Shown here: in pieces, positions 35,425 through 48,395 of the stretch
Layout of the letters: every line of letters starts with the position of its first letter
Position numbering within the stretch: position 1 is the stretch's first letter
From: JAGQRJ01 sp041402045
GTDB taxonomy: Bacteria > Planctomycetota > J058
Direction of reading: 5' to 3'
DNA: 64,000 nucleotides
NCBI GenBank assembly: GCA_041402045.1
Contig: JAWKSZ010000039.1
Coordinates: 9,047-73,046 of the forward strand
The notes under the pieces: generated by a model
The model's database searches: none
Seen by the model: the letters and a program-made list of their open reading frames with translations, nothing else
Told to the model about the DNA's origin: nothing
Position numbers and translations under genes: made by a program

Positions 35425-35901
35425 TCAGGCGGCGGGCGCGGCCGGGCTCGGCTCTCCCCCGAGCTCGGACGTGCACTGCGGGCAGCGGGTCGCGTCCAGG
35501 TGGATCGTGCTCTTGCAGCGCGGGCAGGGGCGGGTGGTGGGCGGCTTGGGCGGGTCGCGACGCAGGGCGTTGATCGCCTTGACCACCATGAACAGCGCCG
35601 CGGCCACGATCAGGAACGCGACCATGCGGGTCACGAACAGGCCCAGGTTGAGGGTCACCGCCCCGGCCTCGCGGGCCGCGGCCAGGGTGTCGTAGGGGCC
35701 GCCGGGCGAGCCCTCTCGCAGGAGCAGGAACAGGTCGCTGAAGTCGGCGCCCCCGAGCACGAGCCCCAGCGGCGGCATGAGCAGGTCGTCGACCAGGCTC
35801 TTGACCAGGGTCGCGAACGCGCCGCCGACCACGATCCCCACCGCCATGTCCACCATGTTCCCGCGCGCAATGAACTCGCGGAACTCGCTCCCCAGCCCCA
35901 T
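35425..35901 (-). CDS. mscL: Large-conductance mechanosensitive channel with zinc-ribbon tail
   Basis: 158 residues with GGAGG before the ATG. N-terminal FREFIARGNMVDMAVGIVVG and the first helix to about 46 are classic MscL, and the second helix spans about 85-110. The usual length is near 130-150. Here a C-terminal CPRC...CPQC ribbon (C126, C129, C140, C143) is added, probably binding zinc in the cytoplasm. The channel releases solutes on osmotic downshock. TAGGGT at 35923-35928 is a promoter candidate. Confidence 0.96.
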   Translation of the reverse strand: MGLGSEFREFIARGNMVDMAVGIVVGGAFATLVKSLVDDLLMPPLGLVLGGADFSDLFLLLREGSPGGPYDTLAAAREAGAVTLNLGLFVTRMVAFLIVAAALFMVVKAINALRRDPPKPPTTRPCPRCKSTIHLDATRCPQCTSELGGEPSPAAPAA

Positions 35902-35922
35902 GGCACCTCCTTCAGGTCCGCG

Positions 35923-35928
35923 ACCCTA
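35923..35928 (-). promoter_or_regulatory. -10-like element TAGGGT for mscL
   Basis: TGTAGGGTCGC on the minus strand fits the TAnnnT plus CG form and ends 21 bases before the mscL ATG. Confidence 0.4.
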
Positions 35929-35949
35929 CATGATTCTGCGGGCTTGCGA

Positions 35950-36054
35950 GCCGCGGGTCCGTGCCCGTGAGGCTGTTGGTAAGGCGCGTTTCGCCCCCCA
36001 GGCGGAAGAAGGCATGGAAGCGCCAAGGCCGCCAAGGACGCCAAGGTGCTCCGC
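35950..36054. repeat. Half copy of the CGCCAAGG inverted-repeat element
   Basis: GCGCCAAGGCCGCCAAGG and ACGCCAAGGTGCTCCGC (36020-36054) match one arm of the elements described at 44018 onward; no second arm is present before the kinase gene. The preceding bases (35955-36010, with GTGCCCGTGAGGCTGTTGG and GGCGGAAGAAGG) match the left flank of the element at 53697, so flank and arm were copied together. Confidence 0.7.
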
Positions 36055-36109
36055 CCACTCGAGCCACGCCCCGCAGGCGCCGCCGCGCCTGGAGCGCTGC
36101 TCCCTAGTG

Positions 36110-39100
36110 CTAGTCCCCGAGCCGGCCTTGCCACTCGGCCGCGAAGTGCACCTCGAGCTGGCGGGATCCCAGGGCGTCGAGCTGGTTCCGCGCCTGCTCC
36201 CACAGCGCGCGCGCCCGGGCCGTGTCCCCCGCCAGGGCGAAGGCCTCCGCCGCGACGAGGGCCAGCCCTGGGTCGTCGGGGTGCTCCGCGAGGGTCCGCT
36301 CGGCCTCGGCGGTCACGCTCGCCGGGGGGAGCCCGCGTCGGAGGTCCCAGCACCGCAGCCCGAGCTGCACGTAGGGCCACGACGCCTCGGGGACCGCGCG
36401 GGGGCCCTGCGCTGGGTCGCGGGTGCGCTCCATGGCGGCGATCGCTCGGTAGGTGTGGAAGGGACGGGGGTCGGCGGTCTTCGAGGCGCCGAACTCGGCC
36501 AGGGCCTCGAGGTGCTCCCAGCGCGAGAGGAGCACGGCGAGGCGGCAGAGCGGGAGCGCGAACTGCGCGCACGGCTTACCGGCGTGGACCAGGGCGCGGC
36601 AGTATTCGGTGCCCCGATCCAGGAGCTCCTCCCGTCGCCGGACGAGGCTGGGGACCGCCTGGGGGCGGTAGGCGGTGAGCGCGGCCAGGCCGAGGCCGGC
36701 CACGTAGCTGAACTCGCTGCGCGGGAGCGCGCTCTGCAGGGTTCGAGCGCAGGGGAGCGTCACCTCGGGGCTCCCCTGCATGCCCCCGCACCAGGCAGCC
36801 CAGGCCAGGTAATCCGGCTGGAGGGGCGAGAAGGTGAGCACCGCGCGATACGTGCGCAGCGCCTCGGGGTAGTCCCCGACCGCGCGCAGAGCGAGGGCGC
36901 GGTACTCGAGCAGCTCCTGGGCCTGGCCGTCCTTCAGCCCGGGCTCGACGAGGAGCGCGTCCAGCTCGGGGAGCAGCGCGCGGATCGGCGGCAGCTCCTC
37001 GGCGTCGAGGGCGCATACGACCCGCGCCACGCTGCGCTCCACCCGACCCTCCAGGTCCAGGCTCGCCGGGTCGATCGCGCTCAACAGCTCCTGGGCGCGG
37101 AGGCGGACCCGGGGGTCGCGCTGGTAGAACACCTCGCGGGTCGTCCACAGCGCGACCGCCAGGTGTCGCGCCGCGGCGGAGGCGCCAGCCGCCTCGGCCA
37201 CGGAGGCGACCTTCTCCGGGTCCGCGCCGTTGAGCACGGCGAAGCGCACCGCGCTGCGGGGGTCGTGCGGGGTCGCGCTGGTCACGTAGCTCTCCCAGCG
37301 GAACAGCTTGAGCCGGCGCAGGGTGCGGCAGAGCTCCCAGGCCGCGTCGGGGCTCAGGCGCGCGAGGTCGTCGACCCCAGCCTCGGCGAACAGGGCCTCG
37401 TCGAGCTCGAGATAGCGCGCCTCGAGCTCGAGGCGCTTCCAGCGCTGCAGGTCGGCGGGCCGCGGGTGGCCCTGCGGGCGGGGCAGCGGCGGCGACCCCT
37501 CGGGGACGGGACCGAGGCTCGCAGGGTCGTAGTCGACCACCGTCGTGCGCCTGCGGCCCACGGGGAGCCGCAGCGCTTCGAACAGCCGCTCCAGCTCGGG
37601 GTCGGCTCCGCCCGAGCGCTCCTGGGCGCGCAGCGCGAGGTCCTGAGCGAGGTACTTCAAGCCCGCCTTGAGATACAGCCACGCCAGCTCCCGCAGGCCC
37701 TCCGCCGTCTGCAAGCTGGGGTCGCGGCGGAGGGGGCGCAGCAGGCTCCAGGCGCGGACCACCCGCTGCGCGGGAGGTACGTCGCGCTCGAGCTCCGCGA
37801 GCGCGAGGTCCGCCTCGGCCAGCGTGAGCTCCCTGGGGTTCCCGGCCCAGGCGCGCTCGAGCTCGGCCAACGCGGCCTCCCGCCCTCGAGGTGCAGGGTG
37901 CACCGCGCGCTCCACTGCACGAGCGCGGCCCGCAGGGCGGGGCCCGGCGCGTGGGGGAGCAGCGACCGCACGAAGGCGCGCAGGCGGCCGTGGGTGTGGG
38001 GGGCCGCGGCGAGGTCCAGGGCGGGCCGCAGCGGAGTCCACAGGGGCTTCGGCAGAGGCTGCCCGGCGGGATAGGCCTGCTCCAGCGCGTCGAGCACGTG
38101 CTCGGGAGGCGGCGCGAGCGAGGGCGGGAGGGTCTGCTCCAGCGCCTTGCAGTAGAGGAACGCCGAGAACCAGCCGCCTCGTCCCGGGAGCTTGCGCGCC
38201 AGGAGCCAGGCCCCGAGCTCGAGGGCCTCGGGCAGGCGCCCGAGCTCTACGAGGGCGTTCAGCCCGAGCACGAGCCCGGCGGGGTTGGCGGGAGACCAGG
38301 CCAGGACCCGCTGCGCGCACTGCAGGGCGCGGGTCGCCGGCGGCTCCCCCGCGCGCGCCTCCAGGCGCACGCAGATCTGGCCGTAGCTGCGCAGGAGCTC
38401 GAGCCGCTGGGGGAGGCTCAGGCCCGAGGGCCGTCGCAGGCGCGCCTCGATCGCGGTCAAGGCGTCGTCCAGCTCGACGGGGGTGAAGCGGAACCCGCTC
38501 AGGGTGCCCGCCCAGGCGACGAGCTGACGGGGGGGCAGCGAGGGCAAGCGACGGGTGAGGTCTTCGAGGTGCGCGCGCTGCGTGCTGCCGAGGTCGCCGC
38601 CCTCGAGTCGCATGCAGCCCAGGAGCGCGAGGTCGTCGGCGGCGACGTGGGGCGCGACGGCGTAGCCCTGGGGGTCGGGCAGCGGCGCGGTCGGGTCGAG
38701 CTCCGCGAGGCGGACCGCGACCTCCCACTCCCGCGCGGCGAAGGGCGCGAGCAGCTCCTGCTCCAGTTGCACGTAGCCGATCGTGCGCGCGACCTCCGCC
38801 GCGTCCCGGGCGCCCTCGAGGCCCGAGGCCGGGTAGCGCGTGAGGATCGCCTCTCGCGCGGCGTCGAAGCCTGCGCCGAACAGGAGCAGGGCGAAGCGCT
38901 CGAGCTCCTCCGGCGGTGGCCAGGGGCCTGGGCCGCGCACCGTCCCTCGCGGGGGGAGGGCGTCCAGCCAGGTGGTGTCGGAGGTGGCGAGCAGGCGGGC
39001 CACGTCGGGGGCGACGAGGTCCGTTTCCGGGAGCGGCGGGGGCTCGGGCGCGCGCGCGGGCGGCGTCGGATCTGCGGGGGGCGGCGTGGGTCCCTGAGCT

Positions 39101-39975
39101 CCTCGGGGCACGAGCGCCCACACCGCCCCGCCGACCAGGAGGGCCACCACCGCGCCGAGGGCGAGGGCGGCCCGGGGAGGGCCGCGCCGGGCGGCGCCCG
39201 GCGGGAGCAGCGCGTCCGTGAGCTCCAGGGCCGTCGCGAAGCGCTGCTGCGGCTCCTTGGCCATGCAGCGCTGGAGCACCGCGTCCACCCACTCGGGGAC
39301 GTCGGGCCGCGCCGCGCGGACCGAGGGCGCGGGCTCCTGGACCACGGCCTGCATGGCGTGGAGCGCGCTCTGACCCTTGAACGGCGGCTCTCCGGTGAGC
39401 AGGGCGTAGAGCAGCGCGCCCAGCCCGTAGACGTCGGTCCAGGGGCCGATCGGCAGGCTCAAGGCCTGCTCGGGCGCCAGGTAGCCGGGGGTGCCCAGGA
39501 CCTCGCCCGTGGCGGTGATCGTGTGACCGCGCGGACCGCGGGCGAGGCCGAAGTCCGCGAGCAGGGGCTGGCCGTGGTGCACGAGCACGTTGGCCGGCTT
39601 GAGGTCCCGGTGCACCAACCCGTGCGCGTGCACGACGTGCAGCGTCTCGCCCAGGGTCTGGCCCAGGCTCAGGACCTCCTGGAGCTCCAGGGGGCCCGAC
39701 TTCAGCCGGTCTTGGAGGGAGCCGCCGTCGACGAGGGGCATGACGAAGCTCGGCGGCGGTCCCGGGAGCACGTCGAGCACCGGGATCACGTGGGGGTGGC
39801 GCAGGGCGGCCAGGGCCTGGGCTTCGCGCTCGAAGCGCGTCGCGGCGCCGGCGTCGTAGGGCGGGAGCAGGCTCTTGATCGCGACCTGCGTGTTGGTCGC
39901 GCGGTCGAGGGCGCGGCGGACCACGCCGCAGCCGCCCTGTCCGAGGACCTCCAGGAACTCGTAGCGCGGGTGCAC
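36110..39975 (-). CDS. Membrane Ser/Thr protein kinase, paralogue 2, with one frameshift
   Basis: Starts at a GTG two bases from the stop of the upstream kinase. The kinase domain (1-265) has LGQGGCGVV, K34 in VAIKSL, HRDLKPAN (122-129), DFG (141-143) and GTPGYLAPEQ. A membrane helix follows (about 273-293, ALALGAVVALLVGGAVWAL), then a Pro-rich linker and a long helical, TPR-like C-terminal domain. Near 37874-37885 (a G/C run) the frame breaks: LHLEGG continues one base out of phase as REAALAELERAW to a stop at 36110. One added base would give about 1288 residues. Both parts have coding character, so either a sequencing error or a recent mutation is likely. Confidence 0.82.
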
Positions 39976-39976
39976 G

Positions 39977-43885
<3,909 letters not shown>

Positions 43886-44279
43886 GTGTAGGCGCGAGGG
43901 GCACTCCCACGCGAGGCTCCTTGCGCGGGCTTTACCTGCGGTACGCGGGCCTCTCGGTTGCACGAAGGCTCGCCGGAGACTTCGCTGAATTGCGCTCGTG
44001 CCGGCGGAGAGACGTTCACCGCCAAGGACGCCAAGTTCGCCAAGGCTCCGCTCAGCCTCACCGTCACGCGTGCGCCGGAGAGAGGTGGGGTGGCTCCGCA
44101 CGGTCAGGCCTGCTCGTCCTGTCGCGGCGCGCGGAGCCCCCTCCTGCTCTGGGCTCCGTGCCGAACGGCGACGCACCTGCGGAGCCTTGGCGAACTTGGC
44201 GTCCTTGGCGGTAGAACCTGCATGTCGGCGCGCCCCCGCCTCGCCGCGCCACGGTGCGTCCGCGCCTCGCCGCGCAGGG
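43886..44279. other. Intergenic region holding repeat element 1
   Basis: 394 bases with no gene. It holds the inverted-repeat element 44018-44212 and a left flank (43960-44017, with CACGAAGGCTCGCCGG). That flank recurs, inverted, to the right of element 2 (47175-47240). Confidence 0.6.
44018..44212. repeat. Inverted-repeat element 1 (195 bp, perfect 34-bp arms)
   Basis: The left arm 44018-44051 begins ACCGCCAAGGACGCCAAG and ends GCTCCGC; the right arm 44179-44212 is its exact reverse complement over all 34 bases. Inside the arm CGCCAAGGA/CGCCAAGTT-type 9-mers repeat three times. The centre contains GGAGCCCCCTCCTGCTCTG, which recurs inverted in element 2. No transposase-like frame is present. 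A non-autonomous, MITE-like or RNA-hairpin element is the likely nature. Confidence 0.8.
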
Positions 44280-45197
44280 TCAGAGGCCGCGGGCGAGCTC
44301 GGTGGGGAGGCCCGAGCTGTAGACCAGCGGCGCGCCGGTCTCGGGGTGCTCGGCGCGGAGCTCGGCGGCGTGGAGCGCGAGGCGCTCGATCCCCAGCGCC
44401 CGGCTCGCGGCGCGGGAGGCCTCGGTGCCGTAGCGCGGGTCGCCGAGCAAGGGGTGCCCGATCGCGGCCAGGTGCGCGCGGATCTGGTGCTTGCGCCCGC
44501 CCTCGAGCAGGCGCAGCTCCAGCAGCGCGCTGGTCGCGTCCTGAGCCAGGCGCCGCCAGCCGGTGCGCGAGGGCAGGCCGTCGGGGCGGGCCTCGACCCG
44601 CTCGCCTTCGCCCCGGGGGCTGAGGGGCAGCGCGACCTCGCCCTCGGCTGCGGGGTGCCCCAGGACCCGGGCCTGATACACCCGCTCCAGGCGCCCGTCC
44701 TGGAGCTGCGCGAACAGCGCGCGGGCGGCGGCGCGGCCGCGAGCCAGGATCAGGAGCCCCGAGGTGTCGCGGTCCAGGCGCCCGATCGGCGTGGGGCAGG
44801 CCTCGCCCAGGGCGTGGCCCAGGGCGTCGGTCCAGCCCCAGGGGTGCCCGCTGCCGGCGTGCACGACCTGACCCCAGGGTTTGTCGGAGATCAGGAACGC
44901 GGGGTCGCGGGCCAGCAGGCTGGACCGCGCGCGCTGGACCTCGGCCGGGGGCACCCCCCGCGGCGCGCGCTCGGGGGGCTCGATCGGGAGCGCGTAGTTC
45001 GTGACCTTGACCCGCGCGTGCTCGACGAGCCGCACGCCGGGCTTGGCGCGCTTGCCGTCCAGGCGCACCCAGCCCTTGCGCAGGGCCTTCAGCGCCAGCC
45101 CGCGGCTGAAGCCGAGCTGGCGCACGAGGAACTGCTCGATCCGCGCGCCCGCCTCGTCGGCGTCGACGGCGAACTCCCGCGGCTGCCCGTCGTTCAC
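44280..45197 (-). CDS. RluA-family pseudouridine synthase
   Basis: 305 residues from a GTG that overlaps the carboxypeptidase stop (GTGA). An N-terminal S4-like RNA-binding domain (12-75, LGFSRGLALKALRKGWVRLD) precedes the catalytic domain with GRLDRDTSGLL, in which D142 is the nucleophile, and the late motif GGRKHQIRAHLAAIGHPLLG. The protein isomerises uridines in rRNA or tRNA. It is closest in layout to RluC/RluD, but the target base cannot be told from sequence. Confidence 0.93.
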   Translation of the reverse strand: MNDGQPREFAVDADEAGARIEQFLVRQLGFSRGLALKALRKGWVRLDGKRAKPGVRLVEHARVKVTNYALPIEPPERAPRGVPPAEVQRARSSLLARDPAFLISDKPWGQVVHAGSGHPWGWTDALGHALGEACPTPIGRLDRDTSGLLILARGRAAARALFAQLQDGRLERVYQARVLGHPAAEGEVALPLSPRGEGERVEARPDGLPSRTGWRRLAQDATSALLELRLLEGGRKHQIRAHLAAIGHPLLGDPRYGTEASRAASRALGIERLALHAAELRAEHPETGAPLVYSSGLPTELARGL

Positions 45198-46702
45198 CGC
45201 GCGAGGGCGCGCAGGTAGAAGGCGCGCGCGTCCTCGGTCAGCTGCTCGAGGTCGGCCTTGCGCAGGTACATCATGTGGCCCGCGCCGTAGCGCGTGACGC
45301 GCACGTTGCCCCGGCGCTCCGGAGGCAGCCCCAGGTGGGCCACGGTGTAGTCGGCGGCGAAGTAGGGGGTCGCCATGTCGTAGACCCCGCAGGCCACGAG
45401 CACGTGCAGCTCAGGGTTCTTGGCGATCGCCGCGCGCAGGTCGTCGGCGACGTTCACGAAGCGGTTGGTGCCGACCCCGGCGTAGTTCCAGGGGTGCACC
45501 GCGCCGGTGAGCACCTCGTAGGGGCGGTCGGTCTCGAAGCCGAGCACCCGGCGCGCGTAGTCGTTGAAGGCGGCGGAGTAGGCGCCCTGGACCGCGGCGT
45601 AGCTCGGGTCGTAGTCCGGGCGCGAGCCCACGTCCAGCGCGTCGCGGCCGAGGTAGCGCCCGTCGAAGCGGCCCACGGTGTAGCCCTGGTCGCGCAGCAG
45701 CTCCTTGGCGAAGGACTGCATGCCGATCCGCAGGCGCGAGCGGCGCACGTAGGTCGTCGAGAGCCCGGTGTAGCGGGCGAGGGTCTCGGCCACCCGCGCC
45801 TCGCGCTCCGGCGGCAGCGCGTCGCCGAGCGCCAGCGCGGGGAGATACTCCGCCACCGCCCAGGCCTCGACCTCGCGCAGGGTCGCGGCGAGGTCCGAGG
45901 TCTCGAGCTTGCCGTGGTAGGCGGCGGTCGCGGCGTAGGTGGGCAGGAACAGCCAGTAGGGCTGGTCGTTGCCCGGGGCGAAGCGAATCGTCTGGAAGTC
46001 GAGGACCGGCGAGATCAGCGCGATCCCGTTCAGGTTCATGCCCCAGCGGTCCTGGAGGTGGCTCGCCAGCGCCGCGGCGCGGGTCGTGCCGTAGCTCTCC
46101 CCGGCGAGGAACTTGGGCGCGCTCCAGCGCCCCTCGCGGGTCACGTAGAGCCGCACGAACTCGCCCACCGCGTCCACGTCCTCGTTCAGCCCGTGGAACT
46201 GGTGCGCGTTCTCGCCCTCCACCGCCCGGCTGTAGCCGGTGCTCACGGGGTCTATGAACACCAGGTCGGTCCAGCCCAGCCAGCTCGCGTGGTTCGGTCC
46301 GTAGCGCGTGGGCACCGGCGGGGCCTGGCCTTCGTCGCCCATGAGCACCCGCTGCGGGCCGAGGGCGCCCAGGTGCAGCCACACCGAGCTCGAGCCCGGG
46401 CCGCCGTTGAAGGCGAAGGTCAGCGGGCGATCCGCGGGGCCGTCGACCAGGCGGTAGGCCACGTAGAACACCTCGGCCCGCGGCTTGTCCCCGTCGCGCA
46501 GCAGCGGGAGCTTGCCCGCGGTCGCGGTGTAGTGGAGCGTCTCGCCGTTGAGCTCGAGGGTGTGGCTCGTGACCACCGCGACCTCGACCGGCGCCGCGTC
46601 CTCCTTCTTCTCGGGCCCCGGGCGGGCCTCGACCCAGCCCACGAGCAGCGCGGGGAGGCAGAGGGTCAGGAGTCGACGGGTCAGCGGACGCGAGGCGCTC
46701 AC
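45194..46702 (-). CDS. Serine carboxypeptidase, peptidase S10 family, secreted
   Basis: 502 residues from a GTG with AGGAGG at good spacing. A signal peptide (residues 1-24, RRLLTLCLPALLVGWVEA) indicates export. The oxyanion-region motif FNGGPGSSS, the nucleophile motif GESYGTT, the acid in VACGVYDMATPY and the His in YGAGHMMY make a complete catalytic set in the right order. The family removes C-terminal residues from peptides, usually at acidic pH. It is cotranscribed with the pseudouridine synthase by overlap, without an obvious functional link. TAACCT (46726-46731) is a promoter candidate. Confidence 0.94.
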   Translation of the reverse strand: MSASRPLTRRLLTLCLPALLVGWVEARPGPEKKEDAAPVEVAVVTSHTLELNGETLHYTATAGKLPLLRDGDKPRAEVFYVAYRLVDGPADRPLTFAFNGGPGSSSVWLHLGALGPQRVLMGDEGQAPPVPTRYGPNHASWLGWTDLVFIDPVSTGYSRAVEGENAHQFHGLNEDVDAVGEFVRLYVTREGRWSAPKFLAGESYGTTRAAALASHLQDRWGMNLNGIALISPVLDFQTIRFAPGNDQPYWLFLPTYAATAAYHGKLETSDLAATLREVEAWAVAEYLPALALGDALPPEREARVAETLARYTGLSTTYVRRSRLRIGMQSFAKELLRDQGYTVGRFDGRYLGRDALDVGSRPDYDPSYAAVQGAYSAAFNDYARRVLGFETDRPYEVLTGAVHPWNYAGVGTNRFVNVADDLRAAIAKNPELHVLVACGVYDMATPYFAADYTVAHLGLPPERRGNVRVTRYGAGHMMYLRKADLEQLTEDARAFYLRALAR

Positions 46703-46725
46703 GGGCACCCTCCTTCGGGCCCGCG

Positions 46726-46731
46726 AGGTTA
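46726..46731 (-). promoter_or_regulatory. -10-like element TAACCT for the carboxypeptidase
   Basis: GGTAACCTCGC on the minus strand ends 23 bases before the GTG at 46702, the same spacing as at 9774 and 27746. Confidence 0.4.
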
Positions 46732-46760
46732 CCAGAGGCCAGCACCCCCACGACGCGCGG

Positions 46761-46882
46761 CGGCGGGCGAGGGCGGGCGGTGACGCGGCTGTGCGAGGGC
46801 GGGCGGTGACGCGGCGGGCGAGGGCGGGCGGTGACGCGGCTGTGCGAGGGCGGGCGGTGACGCGGCTGTGCGCGGGCGGGCA
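46761..46882. repeat. Short tandem array of 25/26-bp units
   Basis: GCGGGCGAGGGCGGGCGG-TGACGCG and GCTGTGCGAGGGCGGGCGG-TGACGCG alternate, about 4.7 units in all. The array touches the outer arm of the nested element on its right. Confidence 0.75.
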
Positions 46883-47346
46883 GATGCTCTTGAACCGCCG
46901 AGGCGCAGAGAGCGCAGAGGGTACGCAGAGGCCGCGTTTCCCCACCGCGCCGACATGAGATGCCTACCGCCAAGGACGCCAAGTTCGCCAAGGCTCCGCA
47001 ACTGCGTCGCCGTTCGGCACGGAGCCAGAGAAGGAGGGGGCTCCGCTGACGCGTGCACGTCGCGACATGACTCCTCGAGCTGGCTTGACCGAGCGGAGCA
47101 CCCCCACCTCTCTCCGGTTCACGCGCGACGGTTAGTTCGAGCGGAGCCTTGGCGAACTTGGCGGCCTTGGCGGTAAAGAGATCTTCCCCGGCACGAGACC
47201 GACTCAGCGAAGCCCGCGCTCCCGGCGAGCCTTCGTGCGAGACGCAGCCCCCTCATTCCCTCGGCCTCCCGCAACGCCTTGGCGCGCCGGCCTCTGCGTA
47301 CCCTTTGCGCTCTCTGCGCCTCGGCGGTTCAAGAGCATCTGCCCGC
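46876..47346. repeat. Nested inverted-repeat element 2 (outer 58-bp arms, inner 34-bp arms)
   Basis: Outer arms 46876-46933 and 47289-47346 (GCGGGCAGATGCTCTTGAAC to GCAGAGGCC) match at 57 of 58 positions. Inside them inner arms 46966-46999 and 47141-47174 match at 33 of 34 and are the same sequence as the arms of element 1. The centre (GCCGTTCGGCACGGAGCC, GGAGGGGGCTCCGC) and right flank are the inverted counterpart of element 1. So one element type has landed inside, or been framed by, another. No protein is encoded. Confidence 0.85.
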
Positions 47347-47392
47347 CTTGGCCTAGCCGCGACACGACACGCCCCCGCCCGCCGACCCTCGG

Positions 47393-48376
47393 TCAGCGGT
47401 AGCGCGCAGGGACCTCGACGCCGGCCTCGGCCAGGAGCGCGCGCAGGCGGCCGGTGGGGTAGAGGTCGAGGTAGGCGCCCTGGATCTCGGTGCCGCCGAC
47501 CGCCGCCCACAGGTGGCGACGCATGGTGGCCTTGGCCTCGGCCTTGGAGACGCCGAGGAACTCGTGGGCGTAGAGCGCGCAGATCACGCCGGTGCGGTCG
47601 CTCCCGCCCTGGCAGTGCACGAGCACCGGGCGCCGGGCGTCGTCGAGCAGCACGCGGAACACCGCCAAGAGCTCCTCGTCCGAGGGCGCGCGCTGGGCGC
47701 TCATGCCCACGCTCACGTGCTCCAGGCCCTGGGCCTCGATGTACTCGTGGAGGTTCACCGGCTCGCCGCGGGGGTCCTGCAGGCGCAGCAGGCGCTCGGG
47801 GCGCAGGTCCTGGACGTCCTCGTCCTGGTCGCCGTTGAGCGAGAGCACGGTCTTGCCGCCGGCGCGGCGGAAGGCGTCAATGTCCCGCGGGCTCGGCTGG
47901 CGGCTGCGCTGGATCCAGCGCTCCGAGCCGCGCTCGAGGGTGCCGCGGTTCTTCTGCAGCAACCAGCGCAGCGGGCGGCCGTCGCGGGCCAGGCGCCCGA
48001 GGAAGTCGCGCACGTTCTCGCGCTCGACCCGGCGCAGGAGGGTCTCGTGGTCGGCGCCCGCGTGCCAGCTCCAGCGCTGCTCGCTGGGCCCGGTGTCCAG
48101 GGCGTAGGCGCGCACGTCGCCGCCCTCGCGCAGCACGAGCTGGACGCCCTCGATCCGCGCCTGGCCCTCGCGCTGCTCCTCGCGCCCGTCGGCGAAGCGC
48201 CGGGTGAAGCGCGCGCGGGCGTCGGGGCCGAGCACGAGCACCCCGGTGTAGCGCACGCCCTCGCGGGCGCCGCTCAGCGCGTGCTCCCCCAGGAGCTCGA
48301 GCTCGCGGGCGGTGCCGCGGGCGGCGCTGGCGGCGACGAGCAGGGTCAGGGTCAGTCCGGCGCGGCGGGTGTGCAT
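47393..48376 (-). CDS. Secreted tyrosine/dual-specificity phosphatase-like protein
   Basis: 327 residues, ATG with GGAGG upstream. A signal peptide (about 1-20) is followed by a strand-rich region (25-95, RRFADGREEQREGQARIEGV). The C-terminal domain contains the phosphatase P-loop HCQGGSDRTG (254-263; nucleophile C255, Arg in the loop), as in Cys-based protein or phosphoinositide phosphatases. The N-terminal region resembles that of the protein at 54863-56332. It is the last gene of a run with a Ser/Thr kinase and a sigma-54 activator and could act on phosphorylated envelope molecules. Confidence 0.88.
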   Translation of the reverse strand: MHTRRAGLTLTLLVAASAARGTARELELLGEHALSGAREGVRYTGVLVLGPDARARFTRRFADGREEQREGQARIEGVQLVLREGGDVRAYALDTGPSEQRWSWHAGADHETLLRRVERENVRDFLGRLARDGRPLRWLLQKNRGTLERGSERWIQRSRQPSPRDIDAFRRAGGKTVLSLNGDQDEDVQDLRPERLLRLQDPRGEPVNLHEYIEAQGLEHVSVGMSAQRAPSDEELLAVFRVLLDDARRPVLVHCQGGSDRTGVICALYAHEFLGVSKAEAKATMRRHLWAAVGGTEIQGAYLDLYPTGRLRALLAEAGVEVPARYR

Positions 48377-48395
48377 GGAAACCTCCGAGGCCCGC

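Larger units (their letters stand above)
46703..47392. other. Intergenic region filled with repeats
   Basis: 690 bases without a gene. From left to right: promoter for the carboxypeptidase, a short tandem array (46761-46882) and a nested inverted-repeat element (46876-47346). Only about 45 bases separate the latter from the phosphatase stop. Confidence 0.7.

Noticed and set aside
44018..47346. Insertion sequence
   Set aside because: Inverted ends exist, but the enclosed 125-350 bases encode no transposase and target duplications are not evident.
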